Shown: piece by piece, positions 51,468 to 59,690 of the stretch | Numbering within the stretch: the first letter of the stretch is position 1 | How the letters are laid out: the number at the start of each line of letters is the position of its first letter | From: Novosphingobium silvae | Lineage (GTDB): Bacteria > Pseudomonadota > Alphaproteobacteria > Sphingomonadales > Sphingomonadaceae | DNA: 64,000 bases | Assembly (NCBI RefSeq): GCF_009856825.1 | Contig: NZ_WVTD01000004.1 | Coordinates: forward strand, 62,001 to 126,000 | Direction of reading: 5' to 3' | The notes under the pieces: generated by a model | The model's input: the letters and a program-made list of their open reading frames with translations, nothing else | The model's database searches: none | Told to the model about the DNA's origin: nothing | Translations under genes and position numbers: made by a program

Positions 51468-52987
51468 GCGAGATACCGGTTCCGCGAAGCGAAGCCACGC
51501 GCGAGGAACGCCAGCAGGACGACATCGCGGCGCTTGCCAAGGGCGGGCGCACGAACCTGTTCGGCTTCTTCCTGCGCCTCGCCGCGCGCATTCCCTTTCT
51601 TTTCATCGCGGGCCGCGCCGCTGCCTATGGTCCGGCCGCGCTGGGTCGTTTCGCCTCGGCGCTGGTGCTGATCGAACTCACCTCGATGCTCTGCACCATG
51701 GGCGAGAAGCGCGGGCTTGCCCAACGCCTGTCCGAAAGCGAGGGCAAGGTCCACCCCGCCAACGTGATTGCCGACGGCATGGTGCTGGCGGTCATCACCA
51801 GCTTCTCGGCGGCGGCTTTCTTCTGGTTCGTGCCGGCGCTGCTGTTCCCCGGCGGCCACTACACCTGGATCGACCGGCTCATGGTGATCGCCCTTCCGGC
51901 GATGACGATGACCGAGATCTGGCTGGCCGCGCTCGCCTATCGCCTGCGCGTCACGCCCACGGTGTGGTCGCGCGCGATCGTGGAGCCGTGGACGATCTCG
52001 ATCATGGCCGGCCTGATGATCTGGGTGGCGCCCGAAAGCGGCCTCTCGATCGCCTACATCGCCTCGATCTACGCCGCCGCGCTCACCGCGTTCATCCCCT
52101 TCTTCCGCGAATACGGGGTGCCGCGTGGCTGGCGGCCGAAGCTTGGAGGCATGCGCAAGCTTGCCTGGCACTCGCTGCCCATCGCGCTGGCGGACGCCAT
52201 CGAATGGGGCACGCGGCGCGTGGACATCTTCCTGCTCGGCTTCCTCGCTCCGCCCGCTGCGGTCGGTATCTACTACGCCGCGCAGCAGGTGGCGAGCCTG
52301 CCCCAGAAGCTCAAGACCAGCTTCGAGCCGGTGCTGGGCCCCGTCATCACCCGCAACCTCAAGGAGCGCGACTACGGGGCCATCGCCCGGCAGGTGTGCC
52401 AGGTGGGCTTCTGGATCACCGCATCGCAGGCCGGCATAGCGCTTGCGCTCGGCCTTCCGGGCGAAGGCGTCATGGGCCTCGTCGGGCGCGAGTTCGTGGC
52501 GGGCACGGGCGCGCTCGCCTTCCTCCTCGCAGCCGAAGTCGTGGCGGCCACCGCGGTGGTCAGCGAGGCGGCACTCGTCTACGTGGCGCGCGTACGCAAT
52601 CTCGTCGTATCGGTGGCGACGATCGTGCTGCAGGCGGGTCTGACGCTGGGCGGCATCCTCCTCATGCAGCGGCTCGGCTATGATTCGCTCTACCAGGCTG
52701 CGGCGGCTGCCGTGGCGCTGATGCTTTCGCTCGGCATGGCATCGGTGGTGAAGTCGATCATGCTGTCGCGCATCCTGGGGCAGCCGATCAACAACTGGCG
52801 CTGGGCGCTCGTCTGGGCGGCGGCTCCGGCGGTCATCATCGGCTACATCACGAAGTGGCTGCTGCCCGAGTGGGCGGCGATGTCGCTCGGCATTCCGGCG
52901 ATCCTGCTCTCCTACTTCTGGGTGATCTGGAAGAAGGCGTTCGGCCCCGAGGACCGCAAGCTGTTCCAGAAGGCGAAGCCTGCCTGA
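51464..52987 (+). CDS. Polysaccharide flippase (MATE/Wzx-like membrane protein)
   Basis: 507 residues from TTG 51464, with AGGAG 8 bases upstream and overlapping the gpsA stop. About 12-14 membrane helices with few charged loops; the pattern LAKGGRTNLFGFFLRLAARIPFLFIAGRAAAYGPAALGRFASA followed by VDIFLLGFLAPPAAVGIYYAAQQVASLPQKLKTSFEPVLGP is typical of oligosaccharide flippases of the MOP superfamily. It likely moves a lipid-linked sugar or polysaccharide unit across the inner membrane. No sugar-polymer genes lie next to it, so its substrate is unknown. Confidence 0.8.
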   Translation: MSEIPVPRSEATREERQQDDIAALAKGGRTNLFGFFLRLAARIPFLFIAGRAAAYGPAALGRFASALVLIELTSMLCTMGEKRGLAQRLSESEGKVHPANVIADGMVLAVITSFSAAAFFWFVPALLFPGGHYTWIDRLMVIALPAMTMTEIWLAALAYRLRVTPTVWSRAIVEPWTISIMAGLMIWVAPESGLSIAYIASIYAAALTAFIPFFREYGVPRGWRPKLGGMRKLAWHSLPIALADAIEWGTRRVDIFLLGFLAPPAAVGIYYAAQQVASLPQKLKTSFEPVLGPVITRNLKERDYGAIARQVCQVGFWITASQAGIALALGLPGEGVMGLVGREFVAGTGALAFLLAAEVVAATAVVSEAALVYVARVRNLVVSVATIVLQAGLTLGGILLMQRLGYDSLYQAAAAAVALMLSLGMASVVKSIMLSRILGQPINNWRWALVWAAAPAVIIGYITKWLLPEWAAMSLGIPAILLSYFWVIWKKAFGPEDRKLFQKAKPA

Positions 52988-53030
52988 GAAGCGGGCTGAC
53001 AGCCCGGCGACGAGGCTTTAGGCAGAACCC

Positions 53031-53753
53031 ATGAACCCCCGCCGCGCTTCCATCATCCTCGCCGGAGCGGCACTGTGCGTCGCCCTGTCCTTCGCTTACA
53101 CGCGCGTGCAGGGGGGCGTGTTCATCGCAGACCTGCGCAGCAGCGCCATTGCAGCGCGCGACGCTGCCGGAGGGCAGGGCATCACGCTCGCCTTCAGCGA
53201 CAGCTATGGCTGGCTGACGCGCCATCCCGTGCTGTCGGGTGGAAAGGGCCTGGATGCGCGCACCCGCACCCGCGTGGCCGCCGCGATCACGAAGGTGCCG
53301 GGCATCGGCGGCGTAAGCTGGGCCAGCGAAGGGGATGCGCGAACCTCCTCGGCCCACTGCCAGGACGATGTGGAGCGCATCCTCGAAACCCGCACGATCC
53401 GCTTCGGCGAGGCGAGCACTCGCCTTGACCCCGCCAGCGAGCGCCTGCTGGACGAAGTCGCGCGCGCGCTGCGGCCCTGCGTCGGCAGCCTCATCGCCGT
53501 CACCGGGCACACCGACGCGGGCGGCAATCCCAAGGTCAACGTGGCGCTTTCGCTCGCCCGGGCGGAGGCGGTGCGCTCCGCACTGGTGGCGCGGGGCATT
53601 CCCGCCGATGGACTGCGCGCGGCAGGCCTGGGTTCCGCGCGTCCTGTCGAGGGTCTGGACCCGGCCGATCCTGCCAACAGACGCATCGAATTCTCGGTGA
53701 TCTTCTCCGCGCCGGTGAAGCCCACTCCGATAGACACGCCCGGGCCTGAATGA
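53031..53753 (+). CDS. OmpA/MotB-domain protein with N-terminal membrane anchor
   Basis: 240 residues. A hydrophobic N-terminal segment (about 6-25) acts as signal or anchor. The middle (about 30-110) resembles a BON-type or unknown alpha-beta domain (LTRHPVLSGGKGLDARTRTRVAAAITKVPGIGGVSWAS). The C-terminal OmpA-like domain shows LIAVTGHTDAGGNPKVNVALSLARAEAVRSALVARGI and RRIEFSV, with the Asp that contacts diaminopimelate. It should bind peptidoglycan in the periplasm. It precedes a 30-residue membrane protein and a helix-hairpin-helix protein on the same strand. Confidence 0.85.
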   Translation: MNPRRASIILAGAALCVALSFAYTRVQGGVFIADLRSSAIAARDAAGGQGITLAFSDSYGWLTRHPVLSGGKGLDARTRTRVAAAITKVPGIGGVSWASEGDARTSSAHCQDDVERILETRTIRFGEASTRLDPASERLLDEVARALRPCVGSLIAVTGHTDAGGNPKVNVALSLARAEAVRSALVARGIPADGLRAAGLGSARPVEGLDPADPANRRIEFSVIFSAPVKPTPIDTPGPE

Positions 53754-53786
53754 ACGCGGGCGCGGGGACTAGGAAAGGAGCCTGCC

Positions 53787-53879
53787 TTGCCGCTATGGCT
53801 TGAACTGGCCGTTTCGGTGCTGCTGACCTACGGGATCGGCTTTGGCATCGGGGCGTTGCTTTGGAACCGGAAGGGGTGA
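53787..53879 (+). CDS. Small single-pass membrane protein, 30 residues
   Basis: TTG start at 53787 with AAGGAG 6 bases upstream and TGA at 53877-53879. The product begins MPLWLELAVSVLLTYGIG and ends in LLWNRKG, a 30-residue protein with one membrane helix and a basic end. The gap between the OmpA gene and the next gene (130 bases) is otherwise nearly filled by it, and the next gene's ribosome site lies in its last codons, so translation appears coupled. Function unknown; I infer a small membrane partner of its neighbours. Confidence 0.65.
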   Translation: MPLWLELAVSVLLTYGIGFGIGALLWNRKG

Positions 53880-53883
53880 ATTC

Positions 53884-54576
53884 GTGCTGCAAATGATCGA
53901 GGCCAACTGGCTGATCTTCATCGCCGCGCTGCTGATCGGCGTCGTGGTCGCGTACTGGGTCTTCGTGCGCGGCTCGAAACCCGCCCGGCGCGAGCATCGT
54001 CCCGACGTGCTGGACGAAGGCGCTGCTCCCGCGCAGCGCAACCAGGCCTTGATCGACGCGCCGCCTGCCGCCCAGTTCGAGACGCCGGTCCACCTCGATC
54101 CTCCGCCCATGGCAGGCGTGATGGCAGGCATCGGCGAAGTCATCGCCGTGGCCGCGCAGGAAGAGGCGGACGATGCCCGCTCGCGCCGGAGCGAAGAGGC
54201 CGCCCGGACGCTGGCGGATTATGAAGGGACTCAAGGCGGAGACACGCCGCAGCCGCCGCAGACGATCGCGGCAGAGCCCGATCCTACGCCCGCAGCGCCC
54301 GCAGCGCCGATGGTCGAAGGCAATGGCGACGAAGCCGTCGCGGACGACCTGCGCAGGATCAAGGGCTTGGGTCCGAAGATGGCGACCGTGCTGCATTCGC
54401 TCGGGATCACCACCTATGCCCAGATCGCGGCGTGGAACGATGCCGATCTCGACCAGCTCGATACACGACTCGGAGCCTTCGCCGGTCGTCCGCGCCGCGA
54501 CAACTGGGTGGAGCAGGCGCGCCTGCTCTCCAGCGGGGATACGGGCGCATACGAGGCGAAATTCGGCAAGCTCTGA
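53884..54576 (+). CDS. Membrane-anchored helix-hairpin-helix protein
   Basis: 230 residues from GTG 53884; AAGGGG in the end of the small gene lies 7 bases upstream, whereas an ATG at 53893 is too far. An N-terminal membrane helix (about 7-27, ANWLIFIAALLIGVVVAYWVFV) leads into an acidic, Ala/Pro-rich linker (about 35-145) and a C-terminal domain with DDLRRIKGLGPKMATVLHSLGITTYAQIAAWNDADLDQLD, a helix-hairpin-helix fold seen in DNA- or RNA-binding proteins. The tail WVEQARLLSSGDTGAYEAKFG is standard for this family. Its role in sphingomonads is unknown. Confidence 0.75.
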   Translation: MLQMIEANWLIFIAALLIGVVVAYWVFVRGSKPARREHRPDVLDEGAAPAQRNQALIDAPPAAQFETPVHLDPPPMAGVMAGIGEVIAVAAQEEADDARSRRSEEAARTLADYEGTQGGDTPQPPQTIAAEPDPTPAAPAAPMVEGNGDEAVADDLRRIKGLGPKMATVLHSLGITTYAQIAAWNDADLDQLDTRLGAFAGRPRRDNWVEQARLLSSGDTGAYEAKFGKL

Positions 54577-54602
54577 GCCGTGGACGCGGGTGGCAGCTTG
54601 TC

Positions 54603-55691
54603 CTAGCGGCTCGCCAGCTCCACCACTGCCCGCGCGACCGCAACCAGTTCGGCCTCTCGGTTCACGCCTGCCTTGTGGAAGATCGTGCGCAGCTGGGTGG
54701 CGACGGTCTGGACGCTCACCCCGCGTATCGCGGCAACGTCGCGGCGGGAACGCCCCTGCGCCAGAAGCGAGACGATCTCTCCCTCGGCCGGGGTGAGGCC
54801 GAGCGCCATCGACAGCCGGGCGCCCTGGTCTTCCGGGGGCGGCGTGGGCGCCTTGAGCGTTACGATCACGCCCGGCGCGAAGCCGAAGTTCCAGTCCTGC
54901 CGGGGCAGTGCGCAAATCTCGACCAGGAGCGGCCCCGCCGGACCTTGCAGCCATATCTCGTCTGGCATGGCCGAGGGACTGGCCAGCGCGGCGGCGAGGC
55001 GCAGCTGCAGCGCGCCGTCCCGCTCCGGGCGAGCCGCCTGCAGCCTGCCGCCGCGCACCTGCAGGGTGCCCGGGCCGAGCAGCGCCCGCGCCCGGTCCGT
55101 CACCGCGCAGACGCGCCCGGTCGCATCGAGGAGAATGGCTGCGGCGCGCAGGGCGTCTAGCGATCCCCGCAGCAGCGCGGCGCCCCGGTGCTCCACCGCG
55201 CGTTGCAGACGGATTGCCGCCATGACGTGCGGCGCGGCGTCCAGCAGCGCCTGGCGCTGTGCCTCGGTGGTGCGCCCGTCGCTTGCCGAATGCAGCGCGG
55301 CAAGCCCGAAGAAGGCGCCCGGCTGATCCGCCAGCACCAGTTGCGCTCCATGCTCCGCGTCCCAGCGGCGGACATGCTGCATATAGGCGTCGTTCGGGGC
55401 AGCGGCGCGCACGGCATCGTAGTGGTGTTCCCAGACCAGCTCGTACGGCCCGCGCGAGGCGCCGACGCGATAGTTCACATCGGGGCGATGCCCATCGATT
55501 GCGGCGAAATCCTCGACGTAGCCTTCCTCGATGTCGGTGACCCAGTTGAACAGCGCGTGCCGTTCTCCGATGGCAATGAGCTGCGCGCGCGATGAGCCGG
55601 TGGAGCCTGCCAGCGCCTTCAGGGCCTTGTCCCAGCCCGCCTCCTGGAACGGGGCCCGGGCGAACATCGCCCCGAGATCATCGATTCGCAT
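54603..55691 (-). CDS. LuxR-family transcriptional regulator
   Basis: 362 residues from ATG 55691 with a GGGGGG-type site 6 bases upstream; an upstream ATG at 55730 would add 13 residues. The C-terminal HTH (LTPAEGEIVSLLAQGRSRRDVAAIRGVSVQTVATQLRTIFHKAGVNREAELVAVARAV) is clear. The long N-terminal part is alpha-beta, with a PAS/GAF-like middle (AAILLDATGRVCAVTDRARALLG, about 195-220), and does not match an autoinducer domain. It reads opposite to the neighbouring plus-strand genes. A 20-base palindrome lies 88 bases upstream. Confidence 0.85.
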   Translation of the reverse strand: MRIDDLGAMFARAPFQEAGWDKALKALAGSTGSSRAQLIAIGERHALFNWVTDIEEGYVEDFAAIDGHRPDVNYRVGASRGPYELVWEHHYDAVRAAAPNDAYMQHVRRWDAEHGAQLVLADQPGAFFGLAALHSASDGRTTEAQRQALLDAAPHVMAAIRLQRAVEHRGAALLRGSLDALRAAAILLDATGRVCAVTDRARALLGPGTLQVRGGRLQAARPERDGALQLRLAAALASPSAMPDEIWLQGPAGPLLVEICALPRQDWNFGFAPGVIVTLKAPTPPPEDQGARLSMALGLTPAEGEIVSLLAQGRSRRDVAAIRGVSVQTVATQLRTIFHKAGVNREAELVAVARAVVELASR

Positions 55692-55778
55692 GGCCTGCCC
55701 CCCGACTGCGCCTCGGGCCAATCTGAACACTGCATCAGGTTAACGCAAGGCCACCAAAATTGGCGTGTTTATCCGGGA

Positions 55779-55798
55779 CATACCACGATCGTGGTATG
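55779..55798. promoter_or_regulatory. 20-base perfect palindrome, possible regulator operator
   Basis: CATACCACGATCGTGGTATG is perfectly palindromic over 20 bases, the length of a lux box. It lies between the LuxR-type gene (88 bases upstream of its start) and the end of uvrB. It could be its own operator; binding is inference. Confidence 0.5.
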
Positions 55799-55955
55799 CG
55801 CGTGGAACCGGAATCGCGCATGACGAAGGTGCGACCCGAAGGACGGCGAAACGCCATCTGGAGACCTTGCCCGGGTGCTGGAGATCCGGCGTCCGGGCAT
55901 TTTTCCCGCCCCAGGCAAGGCTACTCCCCGGTTCCGGGCGGTCGTACGGCCGGCG

Positions 55956-58142
55956 CTACTTTCCGAACTTCCTTTGCGTCTTGCCGTACCGCATCTTGCG
56001 CGTGCCGGGCTTGCCCTCGTTCGAGCGACCGACGCGCGGCGCCTTGTGCTCGGCCTCGGGGAGCCCAAGCTCGCTCTGTTCCAACCGCCTAATTTCGTCG
56101 CGAAGGCGGCCCGCTTCCTCGAATTCGAGGTCGGCGGCAGCGGTGCGCATGCGCTTTTCGAGGTCTTCGATATAGGCGCGCAGGTTGTGGCCCACGAGAT
56201 TGTTGCGGCCATCGTCTTCCAGATCGACCACCACGCCATCGCGGCTCGCGGTGTCGGCAACGATGTCGGCGATGCGGCGCTTGATGGTCTGCGGAGTGAT
56301 GCCGTGCTCGCGGTTGTACTCCTCCTGCCGGGTGCGGCGGCGGTCGGTCTCGGCGATGGCGCGCTCCATGGAGCCCGTCATCCGGTCGGCGTAGAGGATC
56401 ACGCGCCCGTCGACGTTGCGCGCCGCGCGGCCGATGGTCTGGATCAGCGATGTCTCCGAGCGCAGGAAGCCCTCCTTGTCGGCATCGAGAATGCACACCA
56501 GCCCGCATTCGGGAATGTCCAGGCCCTCGCGCAGCAGGTTGATGCCAACCAGCACGTCGTAGACCCCCATGCGCAGGTCGCGGATGAGCTCGATGCGCTC
56601 CAGCGTCTCGACGTCCGAGTGCATGTACCGCACGCGCACGCCGGCTTCGTGCATGAACTCGGTCAGGTCCTCGGCCATGCGCTTGGTGAGCGTGGTGACA
56701 AGCGTGCGGTAGCCCTTGGCCGCCGTCTCCTTGCACTCGTTGATGCAGTCCTGCACCTGGTCCTCGACCGGCCGGATCGTCACGGGCGGGTCGATCAGGC
56801 CGGTGGGGCGGATGACCTGCTCGGCGAAGACGCCGCCGGTCTGTTCCATTTCCCAGCTGCCGGGCGTGGCGGAAACCGCGAAGGTCTGCGGGCGCATCGC
56901 GTCCCACTCGTTGAAGCGCAGGGGACGGTTGTCGATGCAGCTGGGCAGGCGAAAGCCGTATTCCGCCAGCGTGATCTTGCGGCGGTGGTCGCCCCGCGCC
57001 ATCGCGCCGATCTGCGGCACCGTCTGGTGGCTTTCGTCGACGAACAGCAGCGCGTTGTCGGGCAGGTACTCGAACAGGGTGGGCGGCGGCTCGCCGGGCA
57101 GGCGGCCGGTCAGGAAGCGGCTGTAGTTCTCGATGCCGTTGCACGATCCGGTGGCGGCGATCATCTCGAGGTCGAAGTTGGTGCGCTGTTCGAGCCGCTG
57201 GGCTTCCAGCAGGCGCCCTTCGGTCTCCAGTTCCTTCAGCCGCTCCGTCAGCTCGAAGCGGATCGCCTCGCTCGCCTGCCGCATGGTCGGGCCGGGGGTG
57301 ACGTAGTGGGAGTTCGCGTAGACGCGGATCTTGTCGAGGCTCGCGCCCTTCTTGCCGGTGAGCGGATCGAACTCGGAGATCTCCTCGATTTCGTCGCCGA
57401 AGAAGCTGATGCGCCAAGCCACGTCCTCGAGGTGCGAGGGGAACAGTTCCAGGCTGTCACCGCGCACGCGGAAGTTCCCGCGCGCAAAGGCCACGTCGTT
57501 GCGCTTGTACTGGAGCGCGACGAGCTTGCGGATGATCTCGGTCTGGTCCTGCGCCTTGCCCACCTCAAGGTCGAAGATCATGGCCGAGTACGTCTCGACC
57601 GAGCCGATGCCGTAGAGGCATGAGACCGAGGCGACGATGATGACGTCGTCTCGCTCCAGCAGGGCGCGGGTGGCCGAGTGGCGCATCCGGTCGATCGCCT
57701 CGTTCACCGAGCTTTCCTTCTCGATGTAGGTGTCGGAGCGCGGCACGTAGGCCTCGGGCTGGTAGTAGTCGTAGTAGGAGACGAAGTACTCCACCGCGTT
57801 CTCGGGGAAGAAGTCCTTCATCTCGGCATAGAGCTGGGCGGCCAGGATCTTGTTGGGCGCAAGGATCAGCGCGGGGCGCTGCAGTTCCTCGATCACCTTG
57901 GCCATGGTGAAGGTCTTGCCCGAGCCGGTGACGCCCAGCAGCACCTGCGTCTTCTCGCCGTCGAGGGCGGAGCCCACCAGTTCGGCGATGGCCGTGGGCT
58001 GGTCGCCGGCGGGCTGGTACTCGGAGACGATCCGGAAAGGCCTGCCCGGCATCGACTTGTCGGGACGCTGCGGCTTGTGGGGGACGAAGGCGCCCGTGGT
58101 ATCGGGTTCCTCGAGGCCGCGACGGATGATGAGCTCTGCCAT
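55956..58142 (-). CDS. uvrB: Excinuclease ABC subunit UvrB
   Basis: 728 residues from ATG 58142 ([13 protein letters not shown]). Helicase-fold DNA repair protein: Walker A GVTGSGKT, the beta-hairpin with [12 protein letters not shown], the DESH-type box [11 protein letters not shown], motif [16 protein letters not shown] and QTIGRAARN, and the C-terminal UVR domain ([22 protein letters not shown]). It verifies damage with UvrA and recruits UvrC for nucleotide excision repair. A basic C-terminal tail ([15 protein letters not shown]) is added. The 264 bases between it and the LuxR gene hold no credible gene. Confidence 0.97.
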   Translation of the reverse strand: MAELIIRRGLEEPDTTGAFVPHKPQRPDKSMPGRPFRIVSEYQPAGDQPTAIAELVGSALDGEKTQVLLGVTGSGKTFTMAKVIEELQRPALILAPNKILAAQLYAEMKDFFPENAVEYFVSYYDYYQPEAYVPRSDTYIEKESSVNEAIDRMRHSATRALLERDDVIIVASVSCLYGIGSVETYSAMIFDLEVGKAQDQTEIIRKLVALQYKRNDVAFARGNFRVRGDSLELFPSHLEDVAWRISFFGDEIEEISEFDPLTGKKGASLDKIRVYANSHYVTPGPTMRQASEAIRFELTERLKELETEGRLLEAQRLEQRTNFDLEMIAATGSCNGIENYSRFLTGRLPGEPPPTLFEYLPDNALLFVDESHQTVPQIGAMARGDHRRKITLAEYGFRLPSCIDNRPLRFNEWDAMRPQTFAVSATPGSWEMEQTGGVFAEQVIRPTGLIDPPVTIRPVEDQVQDCINECKETAAKGYRTLVTTLTKRMAEDLTEFMHEAGVRVRYMHSDVETLERIELIRDLRMGVYDVLVGINLLREGLDIPECGLVCILDADKEGFLRSETSLIQTIGRAARNVDGRVILYADRMTGSMERAIAETDRRRTRQEEYNREHGITPQTIKRRIADIVADTASRDGVVVDLEDDGRNNLVGHNLRAYIEDLEKRMRTAAADLEFEEAGRLRDEIRRLEQSELGLPEAEHKAPRVGRSNEGKPGTRKMRYGKTQRKFGK

Positions 58143-58292
58143 GGAGGAACATATGGGGTATGCATCGGGCGTCGGCAACCGGGTCGGACGGAAGCGCTCC
58201 GACAGGCGGGCAACACCCGGGGCGGTAATGCGTTGACCCGGCGATCAGGGGCTGCCAGCCCACCGGCCATGATGAACAGGAAGGTAGCGCGA

Positions 58293-58853
58293 ATGACGGT
58301 CAGGTTCGGGATCATGGCGACGGCGGCGCTGGGTGTGCTGGCGCTGGCGGGCTGCGGCTCGAAGGAAGAGGATGCGGCCCGGGGCGGTCCCAAGTCGGTC
58401 GCGCAGGTCCGCGAGGAAGCCGGCAAGCTCGAACGTCCCGAACCCGGCGAATACCGGCAGCAGGTGGAGATCACGAGCCTGGAAGTGCCCGGCATGCCCG
58501 CAGACGCTGCAGAGCAGATGAAATCGGCGATGAAAGCCACGCAGGACGGGACGTTCTGCCTCACCAAGGCCGATGCCGAGCGTGGATACGAAGACATGTT
58601 CAACGGCATCGGCAAGGGAAACCATTGCAGCCATTCGAAGTTCGACGTTGATGGCGGCCAGCTCGATGCCCAGATGGAGTGTCAGTCCCAGCAGCAGGGC
58701 AAGGCGGTCATGAAGGTGAAGGGCACCGTGGCGAAGGACGGCTCGAATGTCACGGTCGTCATGGATACCACCGGAGGCCCGCCGCCGATAACGACGATGA
58801 AGATGACGATGCAGCTCACCACCACCCGCCTCGGCGATTGCAAGGGCACCTGA
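58293..58853 (+). CDS. DUF3617-type lipoprotein
   Basis: 186 residues from ATG 58293 with GGAAGG 8 bases upstream; upstream in-frame ATGs at 58269 and 58272 lack a site. The signal ends in LALAGCG, a good lipobox with Cys21. The mature part (PEPGEYRQQVEITSLEVPGMPADAAEQMKSAM, then two Cys: TFCLTKADAERG and NHCSHSKFDVDGGQL, and MDTTGGPPPITTMKM) matches the DUF3617 family common in sphingomonads. It is probably a periplasmic or outer-membrane lipoprotein of unknown function. It is divergent from uvrB and followed by an alpha/beta hydrolase. Confidence 0.8.
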   Translation: MTVRFGIMATAALGVLALAGCGSKEEDAARGGPKSVAQVREEAGKLERPEPGEYRQQVEITSLEVPGMPADAAEQMKSAMKATQDGTFCLTKADAERGYEDMFNGIGKGNHCSHSKFDVDGGQLDAQMECQSQQQGKAVMKVKGTVAKDGSNVTVVMDTTGGPPPITTMKMTMQLTTTRLGDCKGT

Positions 58854-58876
58854 TCGAAAGCGATGCGCGAAGGCCG

Positions 58877-59641
58877 ATGGAACCTCTGAAGAACGATCAG
58901 GAACGGTTTCCCGGATCGCTGCGCGACGCCATCGCGCGGCGGGCCGCCTTCGCGCGCGAACCGCACCCGGTGGGCGTGCGCAAGCCGCCGCTGGAGTTGA
59001 TGTGGGCGGAACTGCGCTCGCTCTATCGCGGCGGCCACCGCGGGCAGATCGTCCGCCCCGCCGCGCGGCCGATGCCGGTGATGCTGCTGCCCGGCTTCGG
59101 TTCCCACCCCAAGCGCATGCAGCCGATGGCCGAAGCGCTGGCGGCAGCCGGGCATCATGTCCATGGCTGGGGCCTGGGCTTCAACTTCGGGCCGACGGAG
59201 CGCAACTTCTCGTACCTGATGCGCCGGGTCGCCGTGATCGCACGGGAAAGCTGGTCCCCGGTCGCTCTCGTGGGCTGGAGCCTTGGCGGCCTCTTCGCGC
59301 GCGAGATCGCGCGGCGCCAGCCCGAGATGGTGGCCAAGGTCATCACTATGGGCACGCCCTTTTCGGGCGATCCGCGCGCGAACAATGCGTGGAAGGCCTA
59401 CCAGATGGTAACGGGCCATTCGGTCGACGCGCCGCCGATAGAGTGCGACTTCTCGGTCAAGCCGGGAGTGCCGACGATCGCGCTGTGGAGCCCGCGCGAC
59501 GGCATCGTCCAGCCGCGCGCCGCAGCCGGATGGCCGCACGAGCGTGACCGTGCCATCCCCATCCGCTGCAGCCACCTCGATTTCTCGAGTTCTCCCAAGG
59601 TCGTGGCAGAAGTGCTCCGGCAACTCGACGTGAAGGAATAG
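58877..59641 (+). CDS. Alpha/beta hydrolase
   Basis: 254 residues from ATG 58877. The fold is visible as VMLLPGFGSHPKRMQPMAEALAAAGHHVHGW, the nucleophile elbow GWSLGG (Ser near 137) after WSPVALV, and a terminal Asp/His region with ALWSPRDGIVQP and CSHLDFSSSP. The lid stretch is short. Likely an esterase or lipase-like enzyme of unknown substrate. There is no signal peptide, so it is cytosolic. It begins 23 bases after the lipoprotein gene. Confidence 0.82.
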   Translation: MEPLKNDQERFPGSLRDAIARRAAFAREPHPVGVRKPPLELMWAELRSLYRGGHRGQIVRPAARPMPVMLLPGFGSHPKRMQPMAEALAAAGHHVHGWGLGFNFGPTERNFSYLMRRVAVIARESWSPVALVGWSLGGLFAREIARRQPEMVAKVITMGTPFSGDPRANNAWKAYQMVTGHSVDAPPIECDFSVKPGVPTIALWSPRDGIVQPRAAAGWPHERDRAIPIRCSHLDFSSSPKVVAEVLRQLDVKE

Positions 59642-59690
59642 GTCGTGCGAACCGTCCGCGCGGGCCGCGGGCGAGGCTGTTGACGCCCGC

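Noticed and set aside
55869..55905. Hairpin with TTTTT (TGCCCGG and CCGGGCA arms) after uvrB as a terminator
   Set aside because: The T run lies on the plus strand, but no plus-strand gene ends here; orientation does not fit uvrB, which reads minus.
55769..56260. 163-residue minus-strand frame between the LuxR gene and uvrB
   Set aside because: Mostly overlaps uvrB in another frame, and the remaining part is low-complexity without a start signal.
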